Origin: a bacterium
Lineage (GTDB): Bacteria > Krumholzibacteriota > Krumholzibacteriia > JACNKJ01
NCBI GenBank assembly: GCA_014382085.1
Contig: JACNKJ010000346.1
Span: forward strand, 1 to 6,363
Direction: 5' to 3'
DNA length: 6,363 nucleotides
The position numbers were made by a program, and so were the translations under genes. The notes below the pieces were generated by a model. That model searched no databases. It worked only from the letters and a program-made list of their open reading frames with translations, and was not told where the DNA came from. The first letter of the stretch is position 1. Each line of letters begins with the position of its first letter. Shown piece after piece: positions 1-4,688 of this stretch.

Positions 1-326
1 ACAACATGGTCTACCGTATGGGCTTCGCGCCCAGTCGCAGCGCGGCACGGCAGTTGGTCGCTCATCGGCACTTCCAGGTCAACGGGGGGCTCGTGAACGT
101 GCACAGTTACCAGGTGAAGCCCGGCGATGTGGTGACCCTTAGGGACAAGAGTCGCAAAAATCCCTTCATCGTTGATGCTCTGAAGGGCGCGACCGGTCGC
201 GGACGCGTTTCCTACATCAGCACCGACGACGCGAAGTTCGAGGGCTCCTACATCAGTGTTCCGGAACGGGCCGAAATTCCGACCATGGTCCAGGAGCAAC
301 TGATCGTCGAGCTCTACTCGAAGTAG
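1..326 (+). CDS. rpsD: 30S ribosomal protein S4, C-terminal part (5' end outside window)
   Basis: Primary rRNA-binding protein of the 30S subunit that nucleates assembly on the 5' domain of 16S rRNA. In many bacteria it also represses translation of its own operon. Only the last ~108 residues are visible; the family is usually about 200-210 residues, so roughly half is missing at the left edge. The frame is open from base 1: the first bases read as the end of an Asp codon followed by Asn, matching the family's RLDN-VVYRMGFA region. The S4 RNA-binding domain follows (RMGFAPSRSAARQLVAHRHF, then VNGG). The C-terminus PERAEIPTMVQEQLIVELYSK-type ending is typical of the family. ATG at base 6 is an internal Met, not the true start. 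It is followed by rpoA after 36 bases, the standard alpha-operon order. Whether S4 autoregulation operates here cannot be seen. Confidence 0.97.
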   Translation, partial: NMVYRMGFAPSRSAARQLVAHRHFQVNGGLVNVHSYQVKPGDVVTLRDKSRKNPFIVDALKGATGRGRVSYISTDDAKFEGSYISVPERAEIPTMVQEQLIVELYSK

Positions 327-346
327 ATCTGACAGGATACGACTGA

Positions 347-355
347 GAGGGAGGA
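347..355 (+). promoter_or_regulatory. ribosome binding site of rpoA
   Basis: A purine run GAGGGAGGA lies 7 bases before the ATG at 363. It is a strong Shine-Dalgarno match and fixes the rpoA start. Confidence 0.85.
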
Positions 356-362
356 ATTCCGC

Positions 363-1385
363 ATGAAGTGGAAGAACGTTCTTATGCCGAAGCAGGTCGA
401 AGTCCAGAAGGAAGGCGAGACCCGTAATTTCACGCGGTTCATCGTCGAGCCTCTGGAACGCGGCTTCGGCCAGACGCTGGGTACGGCCCTGCGTCGCACC
501 CTGCTCAGCAGCCTGCAGGGAGCTGCCGTTACGGCTGTAAAATTTGAAGATGCTCTGCACGAGTTCACCAACATTCCGGGCGTCTTAGAGGACGTTACGG
601 ATGTGGTGCTCAACCTGAAATCCGTGGTGGTGCGTCTGCACGCCGATCACTGGCACAAGCTTTACCTCGAGGCCAAGGGCCCGGGGCCGGTGACCGCGGC
701 GGACATCACTCAGGATCCTTCGGTGGAGATCGTCAACAAGGACCAGGTGCTTTGTCACTTGAACGAGGGCGCGACCATCAAGGCCGAGATCCTCATCGGT
801 GACGGCCGGGGCTTCGTGCTCGCCGAAAACCACGAGCTGCCCGACAGCAGCATCGGCGTGGTGCCGGTGGACAGTATTTTCTGTCCTGTGAGCAAGGTGA
901 ACTTCCGCGTGGAGGACACCCGAGTCGGCCAGCGCACGGACTACGATCGTCTCATCCTCGAGATCGAGACCAATGGCGCCATCACGCCCGAGGAAGCCCT
1001 GGGCTTCGCCTCGAAAATCGTGAAGGACCACCTCTACCTCTTCATCAACTTCGACGAGGAACCCCTCGATGAAGCCGATGAGGAAGTGGACGAGGAGATC
1101 GAACGTCTGCGCGACACCTTGGACCGCAGCGTGGACGAGCTGGAGCTCAGCGTTCGCAGCGCCAACTGCCTGAAGGCTGCGAATATTCGCAGCATTGGTG
1201 AGCTGGTGATCAAGAGCGAAAACGAGATGCTCCAGTACCGCAACTTCGGCCGCAAGAGCCTCAAGGAAATCACCGAGATCCTCGAGGGGATGAGTCTGCA
1301 CTGGGGCATGGACCTCAGCGCCGTCCTCTCGGGCTCGGAAGAGACTGCTGAGAAACCCATGGAGATCGAGGGCGTCACCAACTAG
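363..1385 (+). CDS. rpoA: DNA-directed RNA polymerase alpha subunit
   Basis: Alpha subunit (340 residues, normal length ~330-345). It dimerises to scaffold beta and beta' in RNA polymerase and contacts UP elements and activators through its C-terminal domain. The N-terminal domain (about 1-235) contains EPLERGFGQTLGTALRR, with Arg45 at the position of the E. coli assembly-critical Arg45, and the conserved block LHEFTNIPGVLEDVTDVVLN. An acidic linker (about 231-250, rich in Asp/Glu) leads to the C-terminal domain (about 255-320). That domain carries the RSANCL motif, with Arg265 at exactly the E. coli number of the DNA-binding residue, and NFGRKSLKEI. A ~20-residue tail (SGSEETAEKPMEIEGVTN) follows. 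The start is supported by a strong ribosome binding site and the typical MKWKN beginning. It lies between rpsD and rplQ with short gaps of 36 and 26 bases, so all three are co-transcribed. Confidence 0.98.
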   Translation: MKWKNVLMPKQVEVQKEGETRNFTRFIVEPLERGFGQTLGTALRRTLLSSLQGAAVTAVKFEDALHEFTNIPGVLEDVTDVVLNLKSVVVRLHADHWHKLYLEAKGPGPVTAADITQDPSVEIVNKDQVLCHLNEGATIKAEILIGDGRGFVLAENHELPDSSIGVVPVDSIFCPVSKVNFRVEDTRVGQRTDYDRLILEIETNGAITPEEALGFASKIVKDHLYLFINFDEEPLDEADEEVDEEIERLRDTLDRSVDELELSVRSANCLKAANIRSIGELVIKSENEMLQYRNFGRKSLKEITEILEGMSLHWGMDLSAVLSGSEETAEKPMEIEGVTN

Positions 1386-1411
1386 ACGCCGACGACGAAG
1401 AGAGTGGTATC

Positions 1412-1921
1412 ATGCGACATCGAGTCAGGGGAAATCGACTGAATCGCGGCAAGGCCGCCCGACGCGCTATGCTTCGGAACATGGTGACCAGCTTGCTGGA
1501 TGGCGAGCGCATCACCACCACCGAAACTCGCGCCAAGGAAGCCCGTCGCTTCACCGAACGGATGATCACCTTCGCCAAGAAGGGCGATCTGGGTTCACGT
1601 CGTCAGGCCGCGCGCTTCATCAACGATCCGAAGGTGCTCCAGAAGCTCTTCGGCGAGATCGGTCCCCGCTACGCCGAGCGTAACGGCGGCTATACGCGGA
1701 TCATGAAGCTGGGCACTCGCCGCAAGGGCGACGACGCGCCTCAGGCCATCCTAGAGCTGGTGGAGGCGGACTTCACGCCCAAGCCCAGCCGTGAAAAGAA
1801 GCCTCTTGAGGCTCGCATCGGCGGCGCCCCCAAGCGGGCGGCCACAGCGCCCGAGTCTGAAGCCGAGGAGGCCCCGGCCGAAGAGCCCGCGGCTACCGAG
1901 GAAGAGGAAAAGACCGAATAA
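1412..1921 (+). CDS. rplQ: 50S ribosomal protein L17 with acidic C-terminal extension
   Basis: Large-subunit protein L17. The core (about residues 1-121) has all family blocks: MRHRVRGNRLNR at the start, the TSLLDGERITTTETRAKEARR segment (cut here to TTTETRAKEARR as key part), GEIGPRYAERNGGYTRI and ILELVEADF at the end. Total length is 169 residues, against roughly 115-130 for a minimal L17. The additional ~45 residues form a tail that is first basic (KPSREKK, PKRAA) and then strongly acidic (Glu/Ala/Pro-rich, ending EEEEKTE). The start ATG is certain from the conserved N-terminus. The ribosome binding site is weak (GAG near 1402-1404), which suggests coupling to rpoA translation 26 bases upstream. 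It is the last gene of the alpha operon, followed within 25 bases by a strong terminator. The tail is seen directly; any role for it is unknown. Confidence 0.97.
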   Translation: MRHRVRGNRLNRGKAARRAMLRNMVTSLLDGERITTTETRAKEARRFTERMITFAKKGDLGSRRQAARFINDPKVLQKLFGEIGPRYAERNGGYTRIMKLGTRRKGDDAPQAILELVEADFTPKPSREKKPLEARIGGAPKRAATAPESEAEEAPAEEPAATEEEEKTE

Positions 1922-1943
1922 GCGGATCCACATCACCGCTTTG

Positions 1944-1971
1944 AAACCGCCCTTCGGGGCGGTTTTTTTTT
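1944..1971 (+). terminator. intrinsic terminator of the alpha operon
   Basis: Perfect 9-bp stem (1944-1952 with 1957-1965) closed by a TTCG loop in the C(UUCG)G context, an unusually stable tetraloop. It runs directly into nine T residues (1963-1971). It stands 22 bases after the rplQ stop and separates the ribosomal operon from the permease gene. Confidence 0.95.
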
Positions 1972-2023
1972 GTGCCATCTCCGGCGGAATATCATAGATT
2001 GTGGGAGTGACGTTCACCTAGCG

Positions 2024-3295
2024 ATGGGAGCTCCCTTGATCGACTTCCTGCTGAAAGTACCCCACGAGTTCTGGTATCTCATGAAAGAGATGTCCATTTA
2101 TCTCATCCTGGGCTTCGCTGTGGCCGGTGTGCTCTCGGCCTTTATTTCTCCCGAGATCATCGAACGTCACCTAGGTGGTCGTGGACAGAAACCCATCTGG
2201 AAGGCCACCCTTTTCGGCATTCCCCTTCCCCTCTGTTCCTGTGGCGTGATTCCCGTGGCGGCTTCGCTACGTCAGCACGGAGCGAGCAAGGGCTCGACCA
2301 CCAGCTTCCTGCTATCCACGCCGCAAACGGGTGTGGACAGCATCCTCGTAACCTGGGGCCTTCTGGGACCGATCTTTGCCGTCTTTCGTCCTCTGGCCGC
2401 CTTGGTCACCGGCTTGGTGGGAGGCACGGTTGTTTCGGCCTTCGAGGGCGATGCGAAAGGCGGCGTATCCGAGCCCGTGGAAGCTTGCAACGACGGCTGC
2501 GGCGAAATGCCCACCGAAGGCAACCGATTCCGTAATGCCCTAGTCTACGGCTTCTACACCCTGCCCCGCGATATCGCCAAGGCCCTTATTTTTGGTATGG
2601 CCGTGGCGGCTGTGATCAGTGCCGCTATTCCCGCAAACTACTTCGCCGATTCCCTGGGTTCGGGTCCTTTGGGGCTCATCGTCATGATGCTGGTGGGCAT
2701 TCCCATCTATGTTTGTGCCACGGGCTCGGTGCCCCTGGCTCTGGCCATGATCCACATGGGCATCTCACCGGGCGCGGCGCTGGTCTTCCTGATCACCGGA
2801 CCCGCCACCAACACGGCCACCCTGGCCACGGTTTGGAAGATCCTCGGCAAGCGCTCGGCCATTGTCTATCTGCTGGTGGTTGCGGTCTTCGCAATTTTGT
2901 CCGGCTGGCTGCTGGATTTCCTCTTCACGCAAAACTGGGTGCAGGCAGAGTGGATGCCTGCCATGGGTCACGAGCACGAAACCGTACCCAGTTGGCTTAA
3001 AATCGGCGGCGCCTGGGCCCTGGTCGCAATGATGCTTGTGGCCCTTGTTTGGCCACGACTTCCCAAGTCCGGCAAGAAGGAGACTGATATGGACAAGGCA
3101 ATCACCCTAAAGGTGAACGGCATGACCTGCGAGCACTGCGCAGGTAGCGTCAGGCGCGCCGTCGGCGAGAGCCCCGGCGTGAGCGAGGTGCAGGTGGACC
3201 TGGGCAAGGGCCAGGCGAGCTTCAACGGTAGCGGCTACGACCTGGCGCAGATCCGAAGTTCCATCGAAGCCCTGGGCTATTCGGTGGGTGACTAG
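2024..3295 (+). CDS. SO_0444-type Cu/Zn efflux permease with fused C-terminal HMA domain
   Basis: Inner-membrane permease of the DUF318/ArsP-like superfamily. It best resembles the SO_0444 family, whose Shewanella member is reported to export copper and zinc; the substrate here is inferred. The protein is 423 residues from ATG 2024. Hydrophobic segments lie near 23-40, 62-82, 95-138, 183-202, 216-243, 250-272, 278-300 and 325-343. Signature PLCSCGVIPV (Cys71, Cys73) is followed by STPQTGVDSI. A second half repeats the pattern as GIPIYVCATGSVP (Cys231). Possible metal ligands also lie in a loop CNDGC (155-159) and in GHEHE (315-319). Residues 356-423 form a ferredoxin-fold HMA domain with GMTCEHC (Cys369, Cys372). 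Start choice is uncertain: the open frame extends upstream into the terminator, ATG 2024 lacks a well-placed ribosome binding site, and TTG 2036 has GGGAG 5-6 bases before it. The preceding terminator implies an own promoter. Confidence 0.88.
   Translation: MGAPLIDFLLKVPHEFWYLMKEMSIYLILGFAVAGVLSAFISPEIIERHLGGRGQKPIWKATLFGIPLPLCSCGVIPVAASLRQHGASKGSTTSFLLSTPQTGVDSILVTWGLLGPIFAVFRPLAALVTGLVGGTVVSAFEGDAKGGVSEPVEACNDGCGEMPTEGNRFRNALVYGFYTLPRDIAKALIFGMAVAAVISAAIPANYFADSLGSGPLGLIVMMLVGIPIYVCATGSVPLALAMIHMGISPGAALVFLITGPATNTATLATVWKILGKRSAIVYLLVVAVFAILSGWLLDFLFTQNWVQAEWMPAMGHEHETVPSWLKIGGAWALVAMMLVALVWPRLPKSGKKETDMDKAITLKVNGMTCEHCAGSVRRAVGESPGVSEVQVDLGKGQASFNGSGYDLAQIRSSIEALGYSVGD
3077..3082 (+). promoter_or_regulatory. 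internal ribosome binding site before the HMA domain
   Basis: AAGGAG lies inside the permease coding sequence, exactly 6 bases before an in-frame ATG at 3089 that begins the HMA domain. Motif and spacing are near ideal and better than those at the permease's own start. It could drive separate synthesis of the HMA domain. Confidence 0.5.
3089..3295 (+). CDS. possible free HMA metallochaperone (CopZ-like) from an internal start
   Basis: Nested, in-frame candidate product of 68 residues that would consist of the permease's HMA domain alone. It begins MDKAITLKVNGMTCEHCAGS, has the metal-binding CxxC pair at residues 14 and 17, and ends ALGYSVGD. This is the full length of free copper chaperones such as CopZ (about 65-70 residues), with no membrane segment. 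An AAGGAG ribosome binding site lies 6 bases upstream. If made, it would be cytosolic and could load the permease with Cu(I) or a similar soft metal. E. coli copA is known to give a free metal-binding domain from the same gene, though by frameshifting rather than internal initiation. The alternative is that only the fused protein is made and the purine run is a by-product of the Lys-Lys-Glu linker codons. Confidence 0.4.
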   Translation: MDKAITLKVNGMTCEHCAGSVRRAVGESPGVSEVQVDLGKGQASFNGSGYDLAQIRSSIEALGYSVGD

Positions 3296-3321
3296 ACATT
3301 CCCGTCCACACTGACTAGATT
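3293..3321 (+). promoter_or_regulatory. candidate sigma-70 promoter of the ferritin gene
   Basis: TAGACA (3293-3298, 5 of 6 to TTGACA) and TAGATT (3316-3321, 4 of 6 to TATAAT) are separated by 17 bases. The -35 element overlaps the permease stop codon. The predicted start near 3328 would leave a leader of about 27 bases. No Fur-box-like sequence is visible nearby. The ferritin might instead be read through from the permease. Confidence 0.4.
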
Positions 3322-3342
3322 CGTGAGCAGACAATCGATCGT

Positions 3343-3350
3343 GAGGAGGA
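3343..3350 (+). promoter_or_regulatory. ribosome binding site of the ferritin gene
   Basis: GAGGAGGA ends 4 bases before the ATG at 3355. This strong Shine-Dalgarno fixes the ferritin start and suggests high expression. Confidence 0.85.
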
Positions 3351-3354
3351 TCCC

Positions 3355-3876
3355 ATGCTGAGTCCCAAGCTGGAAGATGCGCTCAACAAGCAGCTGAACG
3401 CGGAGATGTATTCGTCCTATCTGTACCTGGCCATGTCGGCCTACCTGCATGCCGCCGATATGGACGGCCTGGCGCACTGGATGTACGTGCAGTCACAGGA
3501 AGAGATGGCCCACACCATGAAGTTCTTCAACTTCATCAATGACCGCGACGGTCGAGTGGTGCTCGATCAATTGCCCGCGCCGCCCAGCGAGTGGAAGGGC
3601 ATCCTGGATGTCTTCGAGGCCACCCTCACTCACGAACAGGAAGTCACGGCGCTCATTAACGGTCTGGCCGATGTGGCCGATGACGAAAACGACCGCGCCG
3701 CGAAAGTTTTCCTGCAGTGGTTCGTATCTGAGCAGGTGGAAGAGGAAGCCACGGTGAAGGGTATCATCCAGAAGCTCAAGATGGTGGGCGACTCGGGCAG
3801 CGGCCTCTACATGATCGACAAGGAACTCGGCGCCCGCGCGGCCGTGGATATCAATGCGGTGGCAGCGGAGGAATAG
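3355..3876 (+). CDS. ftnA: bacterial non-haem ferritin (FtnA type)
   Basis: Cytosolic iron-storage protein that oxidises Fe(II) at a di-iron ferroxidase centre and stores ferric mineral in a 24-subunit shell. It has 173 residues; E. coli FtnA has 165. The ferroxidase ligands fall at the same numbers as in E. coli FtnA: Glu17, Glu50, His53, Glu94, Gln127 and Glu130, with Tyr24 and the extra-site residues Glu49, Glu126 and Glu129 also present. Motifs are LNAEMYSSYLYLAM (helix A), QSQEEMAHTMKFFNF (helix B), HEQEVT (helix C) and FVSEQVEEEATV (helix D). The last ~15 residues (ARAAVDINAVAAEE-like) form a tail past the fold. I see no haem-ligand Met characteristic of bacterioferritin in the usual place, so FtnA is preferred over Bfr. 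It lies 59 bases after the Cu/Zn permease, making a metal-handling pair, and ends before a terminator. Confidence 0.95.
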   Translation: MLSPKLEDALNKQLNAEMYSSYLYLAMSAYLHAADMDGLAHWMYVQSQEEMAHTMKFFNFINDRDGRVVLDQLPAPPSEWKGILDVFEATLTHEQEVTALINGLADVADDENDRAAKVFLQWFVSEQVEEEATVKGIIQKLKMVGDSGSGLYMIDKELGARAAVDINAVAAEE

Positions 3877-3911
3877 GCGCCTAAGCTACTGCTACTGTTG
3901 GATATAAGAAA

Positions 3912-3938
3912 CCCAGGTCCCGAAGGACCTGGGCTTTT
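3912..3938. terminator. bidirectional intrinsic terminator between convergent transcripts
   Basis: Perfect 9-bp stem (3912-3920 with 3925-3933) with a four-base loop. On the + strand the loop is CGAA and CTTTT follows, suitable for the ferritin transcript. On the - strand the loop reads C(TTCG)G and is followed by TTTCTTATA, suitable for the fusA-ATPase transcript that ends at 3962. It lies 35 bases from the ferritin stop and 28 from the ATPase stop. Confidence 0.88.
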
Positions 3939-3961
3939 CCAAGCGGGGGTTCTGGCCGGAA

Positions 3962-4672
3962 TCATCCCCACTTGAGCAGAAGCGTTTTCGGGTCCAGTTC
4001 CAAATGCAGATCGGCCAAGTCCTTGTTCTCGTGATCCTTCACGATGCGTAGCTTCACATGATCGGCCATGGGTTCCAGGCGAACGATCACGGAAAGATGC
4101 TCGTCGTGGCGCGCGACCTCCACGGGCACGTCGCGTTCGTCGCGTTCCTGGCCAACGCGATGGCGGAGCGCCGTAATCCAAATTTCCACCTGCATATCCT
4201 CAGCGAGCTTCTTGAGCTCGGCAAGATTCTCCGGCGAAACGGTCGCGAAGTCGGGCCATCCGTCGAGGATAAGCGCGTAGGGCTCGAAGGCTGCATGTTC
4301 GGACAGAAAACCCATGCTCTTGCGGATGCGCTCCACCGAGAAATCGCCATCACGGTAGGCGAGCAGATGCCGATTGCTGACCATGGTCAGTCGCGTTTCG
4401 GCCAGATCCTCGATCTTGCTGCTGGCGGCCAGGTCGCGGAAGATTTCTTCGTAGAAACGAGAGAGATTTTCCACTGATCCACCTACGGTCACGTGCAGCA
4501 CCTTACGCTCTTGGAGCAGATCGTCCAGAGCGACGCCGATGAGCATGGCGGTTTTGCCCACGCCCTTGCGGCTGGTCACAACGCCGATGTTGCCCTTGCC
4601 GAGCCCGCCGTGAATGGAGCGCTCGAAGACTCGTAGGGGACTACGCTTATTCAGTTCCTTGCCATAAACCAT
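3962..4672 (-). CDS. small RecA/KaiC-like P-loop ATPase of unknown function, downstream of fusA
   Basis: I do not recognise a named family. The 236-residue protein has a single RecA-type ATPase core. Walker A lies at residues 34-41 (SRKGVGKT, Lys40 and Thr41). It is preceded by HGGLGKGNIGVVT, which resembles the GGL-x-G-x-hhh lead-in of KaiC/RadA proteins. A strand and turn like KaiC/RecA (VLHVTVGGSVENL, 58-70) come next, then Walker B as ALILDGW (Asp137). A later strand IWITALRHR (164-172) matches the motif-3 position. The C-terminal hairpin VIVRLEP...LRIVKDH (195-214) is as in DnaB/RadA-like cores. No membrane segment, helix-turn-helix or zinc site is visible. The start ATG lies 16 bases after the fusA stop with only a weak G-rich ribosome binding site, so translation is probably coupled to fusA. 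A link to translation or ribosome function is inferred from position only. A MinD/ParA-type assignment is less likely because no KRVLLIDxD strand follows the P-loop. Confidence 0.72.
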   Translation of the reverse strand: MVYGKELNKRSPLRVFERSIHGGLGKGNIGVVTSRKGVGKTAMLIGVALDDLLQERKVLHVTVGGSVENLSRFYEEIFRDLAASSKIEDLAETRLTMVSNRHLLAYRDGDFSVERIRKSMGFLSEHAAFEPYALILDGWPDFATVSPENLAELKKLAEDMQVEIWITALRHRVGQERDERDVPVEVARHDEHLSVIVRLEPMADHVKLRIVKDHENKDLADLHLELDPKTLLLKWG

Positions 4673-4688
4673 GAGCCCAAACCCCCGG

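Noticed and set aside
585..1301. Long open frame (238 codons) on the - strand opposite rpoA
   Set aside because: It is the antisense shadow of a fully conserved rpoA. The protein is His/Val/Leu/Asp-rich without a recognisable motif, as expected from the complement of G+C-rich codons.
1850..1918. Repeat array in the GAG/GCC-rich end of rplQ
   Set aside because: It is a coding low-complexity tail (Glu, Ala, Pro) without regular units or flanking repeats.
1990..1995. TATCAT as a -10 element for the permease
   Set aside because: It matches TATAAT at 5 of 6, but no acceptable -35 lies 16-19 bases upstream, where the terminator T-run sits. An activator-dependent promoter remains possible but is not supported.
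1970..2023. Upstream extension of the permease to TTG at 1970
   Set aside because: That start lies inside the T-run of the alpha-operon terminator, and the added residues do not resemble a permease N-terminus.
3296..3354. Fur box or iron-responsive site upstream of ferritin
   Set aside because: No sequence resembling the GATAATGATAATCATTATC consensus is present. Short palindromes such as ATCGAT are too small to support a site.
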